This document shows positions 1-22,832 of a stretch of 64,000 nucleotides of DNA, in pieces. The position numbers and the translations under genes were made by a program. The notes beneath the pieces are model-generated. The model made no database searches. It was not told the origin of the DNA and saw only the letters and a list, made by a program, of their open reading frames with translations. This DNA is from Halichondria panicea (Eukaryota > Porifera > Demospongiae > Suberitida > Halichondriidae), in the NCBI RefSeq assembly GCF_963675165.1, contig NC_087386.1, positions 360,931 through 424,930 on the forward strand, written 5' to 3'. Every line of letters begins with the position of its first letter. The first letter of the stretch is position 1.

Positions 1-2025
1 TTGCTGCCTTCAGGGAAACCAATCTGTTTTGCTAAAAATTGTATCCAGCTAAGAATTCCCAAGCACCCGTGTACCGTGGCTCTGATCGACTCATTCTCGT
101 ATATCGAAGTATACATTGACGTCCCTTTTCCTCTGCGCAAAAAACTTTGTCTTTCCATTCGCAATGAAATTTTGAACAGCATTAAATCGTCGTGTGACAT
201 GTTACATTACAACAACGACACACCCGAGACAGGCATCTTTTGCCCATGCAAGAAGAGCACTGGAAGCATACGCAAATTGCACCTTGCTGATGTCAGCGAA
301 CAGAAAGACTATTGGATATGCTCCCAGGAAGCACGTGTGTGGGGAGAGCTCACTGATGAAGGTAGAATCTGGCTGGACCATAGCGAAGGTTCTGGTGAGT
401 ACCGAGTGATTTTTATAATTAAAAAGTATATATTTTTCCCTCAATTAGGTGAATCATCCTCTGCTACGAGAGGCACTTGTACGAAGACTGAGAGAAATAG
501 TGATCAGCAGCAAAACTCCGGTAAGTATACATAACAGCAGCTCTCTATTGAGTGGAAGAACAACATTAACTATCGTTGGTTTGATATGCATGTTGTTGTT
601 TTAGTAATTCCTTTGTTTTGTTCAGTCCATCAATGTGGGACTCTGGCCAATGTTGTTAGTAGCACTGGATCTGGAATGAGTGATCAACAGCCTTGTTTGA
701 GTGAGCATGTTAATTGATAAACGTACTACATGAGTGTAACTGCTGTGTCTGCTTTTCCTCAGGTAATTCTGTAATGGAAGATGTGTGCTTGAAGACGGAA
801 GTACATGTGCATGTTCATGATCAGCGAAATACTTCTGGTAAGCTTTTTATTTTGTGGTTTTTTTGTTTATAACCGTTCCCTCCTCAGACAAATCGTCTCC
901 TGTGTTCGATATAATGAGTGATCAACATACCAGTAAGAAAATTCAACAAGTTATTTTGAGTTTGAAAGTTTACTTTTTTTCTCGGACCACATTTAGTATA
1001 ACTGTTGTTTTCTTCAGGTGAATTGTCCTCTGTTACAGTAATGGAAGATGTGTGTAAGAAGACTGGAGTGAGGGACCAACAACTAGATCAAGAAATCCCT
1101 GAGAATGACATCACTCGATTTGCGGAGAAATTTCCTCAACTGCTGAGCGTGCACAAGGTAGGTAGTACTCTACATCTTAATAAGTACTTATCATCCTGAC
1201 ATTTTGGCAAGGGAAGTACATGTAAGATGTTAGGTGGGGATGATGACATGTTTGTGGTATGCCAATAATCAAGAATTCATTAACATGCCCGATTATTATT
1301 GTTCACCAGAACCACTCAATTGTATTCCCATTGAGTTTCCTAGAAGGTATTTGCTATAGGGGCAATCCCCACCAAATGAAACACTGTTTATTTTACAGGC
1401 TTTGACAATTAACGATCTACAACATGTCTACGTGACTCTACATGAAAGTGCCCCTTACTGGTTGAATCTGGGATTGGCTCTAGGTCTAACTCATCCTGTT
1501 CTCAACAACATCGATACTGGCAAGCATCGTGGCGATAATCTGTCTTGCTTGCGTGAAATGCTGGTTAAGCTCCTGAGTACACAAGATGTAACATGGAGTC
1601 TCTTGTCAGACGCTCTCAAAAATCCCACAGTGAAACTCGTCAATTTAGCAGATAGCATCACAGGTAACCATTTTCAATGTTTGTGTAGTTTGCTTTATTT
1701 GTCATTTTTAGTGCTTGATATAGACAATAAATTGTACGTATTATTAATTTTAGTGATACCTTTTCTTCATGCAGTCAATCAATCCACAACTCCTAACCTG
1801 CTCGATCGACTCAGCCTCCCCCCAGCCTCCCTCGGTGAATTAACTGATGTCACACGTCGTTATGGCAATCAAGCTGGAGTGGCTCATGCATTGAGAGCGT
1901 GGCGAAGAGTGAATCCTTCCAGAGCTACCTTCAGGGCCTTGGTGGAAGTTGCCATAGGACTGAGAAGAGGAGACACTGCTACAGACATTTGTACATTCAT
2001 TGTAAAGGAACTGAACAAAAATTAA
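1..2025 (+). CDS. Roc-COR death-domain protein, 3' part (ROCO-D)
   Basis: The window opens inside the large Roc-COR exon, so the GTPase part is missing. The visible protein matches, almost residue for residue, the C-terminal third of the minus-strand ROCO-C gene at 50445-52544, including the Cys-rich segment GIFCPCKKSTGSIRKLH. Exons I place: 1-394, 449-521, 626-700, 763-837, 888-931, 1019-1159, 1399-1662 and 1774-2025; the joins keep phase. The middle exons are short, mostly phase 1 at both ends, and rich in SSxT, MEDVC and DQQ. The last two exons each encode a death-fold domain. The first has the typical W-LG-LGL core (HWLNLGLALGL-like) and a TWSLLSDAL helix; the second runs from NLLDRLSL to FIVKEL. 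Proteins of this family are thought to act as cytosolic GTPase scaffolds in death-domain signalling. The death domains are well supported; the cellular role is unknown. Confidence 0.75.
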
Positions 2026-2350
2026 TTCGTTTTTATATTGAATTGATATTTCTATTTTGTGGTGTACTGTAACATGTGCTATTAAATGCTTTTTCATAAC
2101 ATTGATTGTTGATCTGTGAAAAGTTAAACTGAGCATGTGCGCTGCATGCATAACTATGCGCTGCAGTGTGAGCGCTTAATTAGCAACGCCCACACAATCG
2201 AGTCCTAGTCATACTTATAATATAATAGCATTCTTGGTTAGAACCACAGTCATGTATACAGATAAGAGAGTTACGTTAACAAAGGAATTTATAAACTGTA
2301 TACATAATCAATAATTAAACAGTCCGAGTGTCCATGTTGAGTTAGTAAGT
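2026..2350. other. Intergenic gap, convergent genes
   Basis: The space lies between the stop of ROCO-D and the stop of the ODAD3-like gene. It is AT-rich and presumably holds the two 3' untranslated regions. I see no gene or structured repeat here. Confidence 0.6.
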
Positions 2351-5300
2351 TCATCTCTTTCTTTTCTTCTTAGCATCAGCCTCATCGTCATCGTCCTGAG
2401 GTTTAGCCTTTGTCTTAGACTCCACTAGAGCAGTGGTTGTTTTCTTCATGAGATCTCTGCTCACAAACTCCTCATCGCTACCACTGTCCTCGTCTACAGG
2501 GGGGGGGTTAGAATAATACATACAAGTCTATACATTGCTTACCATAGAACATTTGTCGTGAGCCCATCTTTGGTAGGTCCACCTTCACATTGCCAGCCAT
2601 ACCGCCCTCGACAACATGGCGGAACTGTGACAACAGAAATACAGTGGATGTACTTTAGAATAAAAAAACAGCAACACATTACAGGCCTCGTGGATCTAAG
2701 ACACAGTGATTTATAATTATGTCACAGCAACTCACCTCCTCGTCCTCCATCTCCTTGTGGACAGTGTCCAGGTCCCTACTAGAGAGCTCCTCCGCTAGAC
2801 TCACTAACTTGCCCTCCACACTGCTCAGCTGTTCTATCACATACTCCTCACTGTCAGGGGAGAGCTTGGGCTTCAGGGCATGAGAGTGAGGCTATACAGG
2901 GGTTAGGGGGTATGTGTTGGTACAGGGCATGAGAGTGAGGCTATACAGAGGTTAGGGGGTATGTGTTGGTACAGGGCATGAGAGTGAGGCTATACAGGGG
3001 TTAGGGGGTATGTGTTGGTACAGGGCATGAGAGTGGGGCTATACAGGGGTTAGGGGGTATGTGTTGATACAGGGCATGGGAGTGAGGCTATACAGGGGTT
3101 AGGGGGTATGTGTTGGTACAGGGTACACAGACACAGTACTTTCTTACTGCTTTGATGTGCTGCATCTTCTCTGTGAGATGCTCCACTCCGTTGTTGACCT
3201 GTCCCAACAGTTTATTGGCACTCTTGGTTTTACTCTCACTCTCAGCACACTTCCTCTTGGCATCGTCAAGGTGACCTTGGAACTCCTCAAGCATACGCTG
3301 ACCACTGCACACACACACACACACACACATAAAAATTAAGTAATAGCAGGAGTTCATAAGAATGAACTCCTGGTAGTTAGCTATTTGAATATGAATCCTT
3401 AATTTGCACACCACTTTCCTACGCATACTATTACTGTCTGCATACATGTATAGTACACGTGTGTGTATGATTCTTACGTAGACATCTTTGCCTCTCCCGA
3501 GTACTTGAGGTCCTCAAACTGTGCCTGCAGCTTCTCCCTCTCCTCCTTGAGCCGTGACACCACCTTAGTGTTCTCCTCTCTCAGCTGCTCCAAATGTCTC
3601 TTAGTGTCCCCCTGGTTCAGGAACCTATCCACCACCTCCTGGATGTCTGACACTCCAGTGGCATCTTTGATCTTGGCTAGAGCTTCTTCGTAGGATGAGA
3701 TCTTTGCCTCCTGCACTTCTTGAGCTGTGTTTGTCTGTCCTATAGCCGCTGTATGTGTGTGGGGGGGTAGGATTATCACAATGGTTCGTATGTATGTGTG
3801 TGGGGGGGGGGGTAGGATTATCACAATGGTTCGTATGTATGTGTGTGGGGGGGGAGGATTATCACAATGGTTCGTATGTATGTGTGTGGGGGGGGGGGTA
3901 GGATTATCACAATGGTTCGTATGTATGTGTGTGGGGGGGGTAGGATTATCACAATGGTTCGTATGTATGTGTGTGGGGGGAGGATTATCACAATGGTTCG
4001 TATGTATGTGTGTGGGGGGGAGGATTATCACAATGGTTCGTATGTATGTGTGTGGGGGGGAGGATTATCACTATGGTTCGTATGTATGTGTGTGGGGGGA
4101 GGATTATCACAATGGTTCGTATGTATGTGTGTGGGGGGGAGGGTTATCACTATGGTTTGTATGTGTGTGTGTGGGGGGAGGATTATCACAATGGTTCGTA
4201 TGTGTGTGTGGGGGGGGGAGAGTAGAAATATTAATAGATATGTTCATTTTAATAGTACAGTCATACCAACGATAACTTACATAGGCCGACAGATTGAGCT
4301 ACTGAAGTACGTCTCAACTGTATAACGACAATAATTATAAGGCATACAACATTACATGCCTCACTATACTCACCCTGCGATCCACTTTCTCAGCAAAGTC
4401 TTTCTTCTCGTTTGCCTGCTTCCGGTACTCAGCCAGCACTTTGTCTCTCTCTCTCCGAGACTCAGTCATGCTCTGCTCTTGGCGAGATAACTCAGCCTAT
4501 TATTGAACAGAAGTGTTTAATCGCTAACCATTTCCCCCGTTAAACACAAGGGTCAGGAAATGCCGTGGGGTGGTGGTCTCACCTTTGCCATGTCTCTGGC
4601 CAGCTGTGCATCGTTGCACATGTTTTCCAGTTCTTTCAAATCCTTGCTTCTCGTTTTGATGGCCTTCTCAAGATCAGCAATCTCCCTGTCAAATCCCAGC
4701 CTCTCCTACAGACAAGGATACAAACAGTTTCGTCTAAAACAAAGGACACACAACTATAGTACAGTAGAGAAGAGGCCACAATAATAGTATAATCTAAGCC
4801 CTGACTTACTTCCTGCAACTTTTGTAGTATAACCTCATAAGTTTTTCGAATGTGCGATGCCTCGTTGTTTTTGATGACAGCTTTGTCCAGTCTGTTCTCC
4901 AACTGCCTCAGTTGTTTAGCCTCCTCAGAATCACCCGCTGGTGTTGAAAGAATCATCTCTTCCTCCATGTCCATGTGAGATATTTGCATCTCTAGGTGAG
5001 ACAGTGTTTTCTCTCGAGAGCGTTTCACGTGATGCAATGCATTGCGTTTCTTGATCATCTCACAGATAGTCTGGTCAAACTTCTTCAGTGCAGCCTCCCC
5101 AGTGAGACCGTGGAGCTCTGCCGGTATTGAAGTGTTGTGTGCTTGGAACACATCACCCACCACATCATCATCAGCCTGCAGTGAACAAATTTGTACATTA
5201 ATTTTTTATGGCCACAAGTATTTTGTATACAGTACGTGGCCGTAATGTGCATGTGACTTGCCTTCATTCGGTTGGATAGCTTTGTTCTGATCTGTTTATT

Positions 5301-5501
5301 CTCTGCCCTGAGTTGAGCGATGAGTTCCTTGTTCTGCTTGATGGCCCATTGGGAGCTCTCAGAGTAAGCCTTCCTATCTCCATCTGAGGACCAGCACACC
5401 ATATATAAATATGCACATCTCTTATAGGCAGGAGGTAGCTTACCTATGAGGGCAATCCTTCTTTTGAGCTCATCAATTTCATCGGTTACATTGGAAGACA
5501 T
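2351..5501 (-). CDS. ODAD3: Outer dynein arm docking complex subunit 3-like coiled-coil protein (CCDC151)
   Basis: The gene has about ten exons, starts at ATG 5501 and ends at TGA 2351. The first exons read MSSNVTDEIDELKRRIALIG and then GDRKAYSESSQWAIKQNKE, which fits the conserved N-terminal block of the CCDC151 family as I remember it. Later exons are coiled coil throughout, for example DSEEAKQLRQLENRLDKA. The C-terminus is acidic then basic (DDDDEADAKKKRKR). In animals ODAD3 works with ODAD1 to anchor outer dynein arms to ciliary doublets, which fits a flagellated sponge cell. Two introns are filled with minisatellites. It shares a 277-bp divergent promoter region with the PLPP6-like gene. 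Another ciliary coiled-coil family is possible but less likely. Confidence 0.72.
2882..3125. repeat. 49-bp minisatellite, five copies
   Basis: Five near-identical copies of a 49-bp unit containing GAGAGTGAGGCTATACAG and GGGGGTATGTGTTGGTACAG stand head to tail in an intron of the ODAD3-like gene. Repeat starts are near 2882, 2931, 2980, 3029 and 3078. Confidence 0.9.
3742..4222. repeat. About 40-bp G-rich minisatellite, roughly 12 copies
   Basis: Units of the form TATGTGTGTG, a run of 6-10 G, AGGATTATCACAATGGTTCG repeat across the intron. Copies differ mainly in the length of the G run. The array begins just after the exon ending near 3750, so it sits against a splice acceptor of the ODAD3-like gene. 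Confidence 0.88.
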
Positions 5502-5778
5502 CTCTTGTTTGTTTATTGGTATTGGCTTATGTACAATTACAAGGTCTTGTACAAGTGTTGCTTAGCAACCAGTCAACTGTACGGCTTCACACCTCCTCGT
5601 TTTGAGACCGACTGTTTTCTAATTTAACAGAAGTGTTAGCTACATTAGAAAATATTCGAGTTCATGAATATTGTTATCGAAAGGTCAATATAAAAGTAAG
5701 TGGGTGGGGCCCCATTTAATATTGTAGAAATGTGAATGATGTTGTGAGCGCAGCTAGCTAGTGGATCCATCAGAAGCG
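5502..5778. promoter_or_regulatory. Divergent promoter region, ODAD3-like / PLPP6-like
   Basis: Two start codons face away from each other across 277 bp, so both promoters must lie here or overlap the first exons. I see no clear TATA box placed for either gene. The call rests on gene orientation only. Confidence 0.5.
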
Positions 5779-6805
5779 ATGTCTCGTTTTGGAGGGGCCG
5801 TCTACTCAAGGATCAGTTCCATGTACAGTCAGTCCAATACCATGACCGTGGAGGAGCCTCTCAGTAATGGAGGGATGAAGAAACAAGTATACAACTGCAC
5901 CACACCCAACTATGAGGTACATGAGTACTGTACTGTGTAGTTAGCGTGCACTAGGTGTTGTCCAGATGCTGACAAGGCTTAATTAAGTTGCCCCACTGTT
6001 GGAACTTGCTGTAAAATTTGCCCCACTGTTTAAATTTAAATTTAGCATAAAATTAGAAGGTAATAACCTAATTAACCTTGTAACCTTTGGTCACCTATGT
6101 ACGTAGTATGATGACATGACATAGTTGAGCCCTGGTATTGAATAACCAGACTATCCATTAACCACTTGTATGGATTCAGCTCTCTAATCATGTTATGTCT
6201 CTCCCCCCACACACCTCTACCTAACATAGGACGCTACTGGCCTCTTCTCACAGTTACTAACAATCGACGAACAACTTACAACCTACCTGGCAAGATTTGC
6301 TAGCCCTCAGACACAAGCACAAAACCTCCTCAAAATCCTCTGTATGTGTCTGGAGCTAAGTGGTCACGGCGTGCCCTGGTTTGCACTCTCAGGTCTCCTA
6401 CTGGGACTGTATTTCTACACTGGAGAAGATTTCTACTTCAATTATGGACTTAACCTTTTATCTATTCTAGTCATGGACGTTTCAGTTGTTGCTCCAATCA
6501 AGCTCCTCATCAAACGACCAAGACCTGCGTTGAATCGAGGCACTATCCCACTGAGTATATCGTCTGTGGATTGCTATGCCTTCCCCTCAGGGCATGCCTC
6601 GAGGTGTGTTGCTCTGGCCGCTCTGTTCTGCTACCTCCCTCCATTTCAAGTGTGGACTCATCTGTGGTATATCTGGGCCATTGCTGTATCACTATCACGA
6701 GTGGGCTTGGGGAGACACCACGTGCTGGACATTGGCGCTGGTGTGCTCGCTGGGCTCGTTATATTTGACCTTGTGAGACGGTTTGGACTATTAGTTGGTG
6801 TTTGA
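5779..6805 (+). CDS. PLPP6: PAP2-family polyisoprenoid/presqualene diphosphate phosphatase
   Basis: Two exons, 5779-5916 and 6230-6805, give a protein of about 237 residues. The three PAP2 phosphatase motifs are present in order: KLLIKRPRPA (motif 1), FPSGHASR (motif 2) and SRVGLGRHHVLDI (motif 3) with its histidine and aspartate. Hydrophobic stretches before and between the motifs fit a multi-pass membrane protein, with the active site at the ER lumen or nuclear envelope as in the family. The segment around ELSGHGVPWFALSGLL resembles the human PLPP6 stretch before the first membrane segment, which favours PLPP6 over other lipid phosphatases. The family dephosphorylates isoprenoid diphosphates such as presqualene diphosphate. 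It is somewhat shorter than human PLPP6 (295 residues). PLPP7 remains an alternative. Confidence 0.82.
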
Positions 6806-7209
6806 TAGCACAATTGACTGACTGACTCTTGTTTGTGGTGTATGTTTTTCTCCTGTTAACATTCTATTAATAATTGTTTTGGCATTCTTGTACACAGTTT
6901 GTACGTATATATATTCAGTATTTTCTCTAGTCGATATTTCTTATATACAAAAAACAAGTTGCTATAATAATTCAAAGCTCAACTGTTAATTAGGGAAACC
7001 TTGTGGAACTCTTGGTCATGCTCATCACATGCATGCCCAGGCAATGAAGCCATTGTGGTTATAACCCACACAGCTATACATGCATGAGAACTTAATTATG
7101 CGTAGACACTGCATGAAAGAAAAGGTCAATAGGTGATGACAGTACACAGTAGGAAGTTAGTGAATGAGTAGGTGGACAACAATATTATGGTATCAGTTCA
7201 GAGTTCAAT
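6806..7209. other. Intergenic gap, convergent genes
   Basis: This 404-bp stretch lies between the stops of the PLPP6-like gene and DHX33. It is AT-rich, presumably 3' untranslated sequence. I see no gene here. Confidence 0.6.
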
Positions 7210-12762
<5,553 letters not shown>

Positions 12763-13038
12763 GAGGACACTTCAACCGAATATCTACAAGTAAAGGGAAT
12801 ACACGATATCATAGCATTTTACTAAACACAGAGTAGCCTAGATGTAATCGTGAGTGTAGCTAGCTAGATAAAACAGCTATGCTTGAATATAAAGAGACAC
12901 CAACCACTGACCACGTGGCTTTTAGCTTACACTGTTTGTTGCCCGAGGCTATGTGTTACTACCCTGATACAGCTGCTCTGGTATGCTCCACTTACCAGAG
13001 GACAACTTGTGAAGAGGAGGAGCTCCTAGATCCTGAAG
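12763..13038. promoter_or_regulatory. Divergent promoter region, DHX33 / CKS1
   Basis: The start codons of DHX33 (12762) and CKS1 (13039) point apart across 276 bp. An open frame crosses 12879-13079 in another phase, but it overlaps the CKS1 start and looks like chance. Confidence 0.5.
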
Positions 13039-13374
13039 ATGCCAGCAAACCAGATTTGCTATTCGGAGAAATACTTTGACGAACGTTATGAATACAGGTA
13101 GCTAATTACAAGCTCCACAGCAGCTATACCAGCCCAACCCCTTTTCCTTGCAGGCATGTTATTCTGCCCAAAGATATTGCATCTCTGGTGCCCAAGGACA
13201 AGCTTATGAGTGAGACTGAGTGGAGGAAGATTGGTGTACAGCAGTCCAGGGGATGGGTTCATTACATGTATCATAAACCAGGTACGGTCATCACTCGCTG
13301 TATGAACATGCACGACTTTTATTATTATTTCAGAGCCTCATATTTTGCTGTTTCGAAGACCAACAACTGGATAA
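13039..13374 (+). CDS. CKS1: Cyclin-dependent kinases regulatory subunit
   Basis: Three exons (13039-13097, 13154-13281, 13334-13374) give a 75-residue protein starting [20 protein letters not shown]. It carries the full CKS signature: [33 protein letters not shown] and [10 protein letters not shown]. The HxPEPH hinge and phosphate-binding residues are intact. CKS proteins bind CDKs and dock phosphorylated substrates during cell-cycle transitions. The start is chosen because it lines up with the start of other CKS proteins; the longer upstream frame is in another phase. Length and intron positions look normal. Vertebrate CKS1B and CKS2 are equally close by eye, so only the family name is safe. 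Confidence 0.95.
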
Positions 13375-13603
13375 GATTCATATCCCAAGCAACAACATAA
13401 TAATGATATTACTAGACACAGGCTTATACACATTGTATTTTCTTTAATAGCTATTACTAAATTACGCTCAAAATTCAAACAATAATAATTTTATATATAA
13501 CATTATTTTATAATAAGAAATGTAATAATTATATATCGGTACATGTATGTTTGTGATCGCAGAATGATTATAATCTTCTAAATAAATGACACTATAAATT
13601 GTA

Positions 13604-19139
<5,536 letters not shown>

Positions 19140-19280
19140 GGTCCAAATCTTTGCTTCCTTAGTGCAGTGGGTAGGCTCTAATTAGAAACATGTGTGCGTT
19201 ATGGAAACAAGGTGGGCGTGGCATAAACAAAGTATGTGCGCTTTATAGAAAACAAGAAAGTTTTTTTACAGTAAGCAAGC
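19140..19280. promoter_or_regulatory. Divergent promoter region, TBC1D23 / CCDC15-like
   Basis: Only 141 bp separate the two start codons, which point apart. A shared bidirectional promoter is the simplest reading; no motif identifies it. Confidence 0.5.
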
Positions 19281-20528
19281 ATGAGCTGTACTTTGAAGAT
19301 AGAGCCCCACATTCGCGGCCATATAGCCGGGTGCAATGGTAGAGTGGACAGAGTCGGTGCTAAGGCAGAGCAGTGCAGAGACAACCCTCAAAATTCCACT
19401 CATATGGCTGCTCTGATGGAGACACAGGCCAGAGAGAACAGAGAGAGAAAGAGACAAGAACTGGAACTATTCAAGAGACGCGTCAGACAACGGTCCACTG
19501 AATGGGAGAGAACTAAACAGCGACAGATTGCTATCAGCAATACAGAAACAATCGCCTCAGAACAGAAGATTACTGAACAAGCACTAAAGTTGGACAAAAC
19601 GAAGGTGTGATGAACCACCACTGCATAGCATCTGATTATCACTATTGTATAACCGCTTGCTCCTACACAGGTTCAGAGATCGTTTGAAGTTGGACAGGAC
19701 ATAGAAGATGTATGCACAGTGGCTACACTCACTCCACCAGCAGGAGTGCCCTCCACCGCACAACTGGCCAGGAATAAACTACTCGCTCTCAGAGGATCAG
19801 CCAGTCCAAAAAATATCAATACTGATATCGAGAAGACATTATTGGTTCATTTCGCACCCTCCGTTCAGTACGAGCCTGTGAATACAATCAATCATCAAAA
19901 CTCTCCAGTTCATGCTGTATCAAAACCACCCAAAAATGTCCTCAAGTTGAACAAATTTACAAATCCTGGACACATGGAGCATATAAAGAAGAAGCAAGCT
20001 GCTCTACAGTATCGTTTATTCCGAAGATTGTACTCTGACCTCGAGAGGGAACAAGCTAGACACAAACAACGGCAACTAACTCAAACGCAACAAATAGAGG
20101 CACTAAGAAAAGACAAAGAAGCTACGAGACGACTGATTGAAGATGAAGCTAATGCGTTTGATTCGTTCTCCACTGTGAGTACTGAGGCTACTGAGGACAG
20201 GGAGAGGGCCAGGGAGTGGGCGGAGCTTGTGGTAGTGGAGGAGAGGAAGCAACAGCTGCAGAAATCCAAAGAGAGTGAGCGTTTTGCAGAAGCTTTGAAG
20301 GCAAGATTGAAGGAGAAGCTGAAGACGAAGGAAGTTGCTGCACTGCCACTGTGTTCCTGTGGCACCACTATATGGGACGCAGATCCATTCACGTGTGCTA
20401 ACAACTGTCCCTTCTACAGAAACCCTGAAGGTGAGTTCTCTCTTTTATATCACGCTGTCATTTATATCTCTTCCCATGCAGCTCTGGAGAAGGCTCTTGC
20501 TGCTCAGTTACAATCATTGGAACTGTGA
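19281..20528 (+). CDS. CCDC15: CCDC15-like coiled-coil protein
   Basis: Three exons (19281-19604, 19671-20430, 20482-20528). The N-terminus is a highly charged coiled coil (ENRERKRQELELFKRRVRQR). The middle has PPKNVLKLNKFTNPGHMEH followed by a long KE/ER-rich helix. The C-terminus carries a compact Cys motif, LCSCGTTIWDADPFTCANNC, then PFYRNPEALEKAL, which I recall as the end of vertebrate CCDC15, a centriole inner-scaffold protein. I take the first ATG (19281); a second in-frame ATG at 19404 (MAALMETQARENRERK) may be the true start because conserved-looking sequence begins there. Neighbouring EFCAB9 and the nearby ODAD3-like gene are also cilium-linked. The family call rests on memory of the Cys motif. 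Confidence 0.58.
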
Positions 20529-20703
20529 TGTACTAGCTAGCTAGCTAAGAACTGGTTTTCCTATTAATAAGTGTATTCATCATCTTCAAACATTACTTTT
20601 ATCTCTGTAAGATATGCAGCTGTTTTCTGATTTTCAATGAAACATTTGAACAGTACAGTGTAATCTGAAGTGAATATGCTATACTAGCTGGCTGTACTAA
20701 AGC

Positions 20704-22832
20704 ATGAGGGTATACTATAGAGGCTTCCTGTGTCACTTAAAGCTGGACAGGAGTTACAGCCTCCTCAATGGCAGAGATGTGAGCCTGGCTCTGCTGTTCT
20801 TCAAAGCTCTGGATGTGAGGCAAGAGATGGCCATCGATGGTACGTATGTATGTGGGCAACTTTAAGTGGCCACTCACGCTCTCCCCCACTATAATTATAT
20901 CACCTACTCTAGTATATCCGTCCATTATTTTCCATTCTTCTCCATTCTTCACTACTACTGAAAATCCTCGATTTAATTAAGGCGACACTTTTACGTTTTG
21001 CGAAAGTAGAGTTTTAATGTACACAAAAAAATTAATTTATATGGTGCTATAATTATGGGCGAAATGTCCAAGTGTCGCTTTAAATATATTTAGAGGGTCG
21101 CCTTAAATAGAGGTATATGGTTTATGGTATTTAATTAATATCCACTGTCTTTCTTTTTACACACTCTGCACATAATTATATATACAGTGTGTTCTCACCA
21201 TGCATGTACACCTGCATGTACACCTGCATGTACACCTGCATAATTATCATAATCTTGAGTTTGTTGGTTTGTTGTTGCAGATGTCCAGTTCCTTGCCTTT
21301 ATGCAAGTGACCACTGACCTCAGCAAGAGCAAGATCTATCGTGTATTTGACATGCTGGATGTGGACAGATCGGGCATGATTGACTTTGATGAGTTCTACC
21401 TCCTCCTCTGTATCCTCCTGGCAGTCAGGGTGAGCTGTAGTGCAAGTGGACCCACTATAAGTTAATAGTTTCGTGTCCGATAATTTTAGTGTCCACACTG
21501 CATTCACTTGTGGTAGTAACTAGCCTCTTATAATATTAATATAATAATCGCATGTTGTCCTATTATTCACTGTGATTCGTACAGTGATTAATCGTGTATC
21601 AGTAATTGCACGTCGTCAAGGCAGTAATTGCACGTTGTTAATGACGACGTGCAATTACTGCCTTGACGACCACACGTTCGAATAACGGCCGCGGCCAATT
21701 TTTTTACTGAAACTGCAGCTAAAAATGTCCTTAAAACTGCATCACAAACGATTAACAATCAATAGTATGGCTACTCGTGCAATAAGAAATTAATAGCACT
21801 CATAACAAGCACTGGCAAGGTTAATAGCTCTGCTACGCCTCGTGCAATTAGTATCCTTGCCATTGCTTGTTACTCGTGCTATTATAATCCCATATTGCAC
21901 TCTTAGCCATACTATTAATTATACTAATAGCGGGCTATTAGAAATGTTCGTATGTTTCGTATGTAGAGCGTCATAATTATACGAAATTAGAAATGATTGT
22001 ACTGCAATAAAGCTCAGCGTCACTATCCTACGATTATACGAATTTGTCATTTCATACGAAAATGACCGCTATACGGTATCAGAGGAGGTAGTGATGTGAT
22101 GATGTTTTTGTTGGCTCTGCAGGACAAACTGGAGAAGCAGTTTATACTCCGCCACTCACGGACAGCGTTTGAGTTGCTTGACGTTGATGGGAGTACCAAG
22201 ATCTCAACTGAAGAGTTTGTAAACTTTGGATTCCTATTCAACTTTGATAATGGAGCAGCCAGGCAGATTTTCAAAGAGTTTGATGTCTCAGGAGATCAGG
22301 TATGGTGAACCTTGACCCTCACCAGTACGTATATGTATTGCTCAACTGCATGAGCGATGTTCTGACCTACCATATCAGCTATAGGACTACCAGGTATAAC
22401 GGACACATTGGGGAACAACGTTTATTATGACAGGAGCCCAGGTGGCCTTTGTTGAGAGGGGTTGTTTTGCACACAAACTAGGACCTGGGTGTCTGGCGTT
22501 TATACCGCAGTTAGCCTTTCTTTAGTACTTATTTAAGATCTATGGGGTTCCCATTGCAATCATATTTCACTCAAAGCGTAGTTTGATATTCTAATTTGCA
22601 GGAGCTTGACTTACATGAGTTCAAGATGTTTGCGATGGCGTGCATTGACAGACAGACTGAGATAGAGCAGAAGAGGCATCCAACCAAGGAGAGGCGGGGG
22701 GAAAAGGAGGGAGGAGATAAAGAAGGAAAGAATGGGGACAAACAAGGAGGAGATAAAGAAAGAGGAGACAAACAAGGAGGAGATAAAGAAGGAGACAAAA
22801 AAGGAATGAGAGGATGGTGTGTCTTTCAGTGA
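20704..22832 (+). CDS. EFCAB9: EF-hand protein EFCAB9, CatSper auxiliary subunit
   Basis: Four exons (20704-20839, 21281-21429, 22123-22299, 22602-22832) give 230 residues. The opening RVYYRGFLCHLKLDRSYSLL, the FDMLDVDRSGMIDFDEFYLL EF-hand and LRHSRTAFELLDVDGSTKIS match human EFCAB9 block by block. The first of these loops keeps acidic positions typical of calcium binding (DVDRSGMIDFDE); the second (DVDGSTKISTEE) also looks functional; a third (DVSGDQELDLHE) follows. The C-terminal tail is a Lys/Glu/Gly-rich low-complexity stretch made from GGDKE repeats. In mammals EFCAB9 with CATSPERZ senses pH and calcium for the sperm channel CatSper, so this suggests CatSper signalling in the organism's sperm. 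Confidence 0.88.
21598..21672. repeat. Perfect 23-bp inverted repeat hairpin
   Basis: In EFCAB9 intron 2, GTCGTCAAGGCAGTAATTGC (extended by ACG) is followed after an 11-base loop by its exact inverse ending CTGCCTTGACGAC. A partial copy of the arm (CAGTAATTGCACGTCGTC) also precedes it. It is likely a tiny palindromic mobile element. Confidence 0.8.
21764..21915. mobile_element. 150-bp fold-back element
   Basis: TATGGCTACTCGTGCAATAA and GCACTGGCAAGG on the left pair with CCTTGCCATTGC and TATTGCACTCTTAGCCATA on the right, with a few mismatches. No coding capacity; palindromic MITE-like element in EFCAB9 intron 2. Confidence 0.72.

Noticed and set aside
3727-4325. Open frames of YVCGGG- and IITMVRM-type repeats
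   Set aside because: They are translations of the G-rich minisatellite in an ODAD3-like intron and exist in several frames at once.
12879-13079. 66-residue frame upstream of CKS1
   Set aside because: It overlaps the true CKS1 start in another phase, has no conserved sequence, and the in-phase ATG at 13039 fits the family.
20960-21110. Possible inverted repeat TTAAGGCGACACTT / AAGTGTCGCTTTAA
   Set aside because: Arms of about 14 bp pair, but I could not define ends or a target duplication, so I did not list it as an element.
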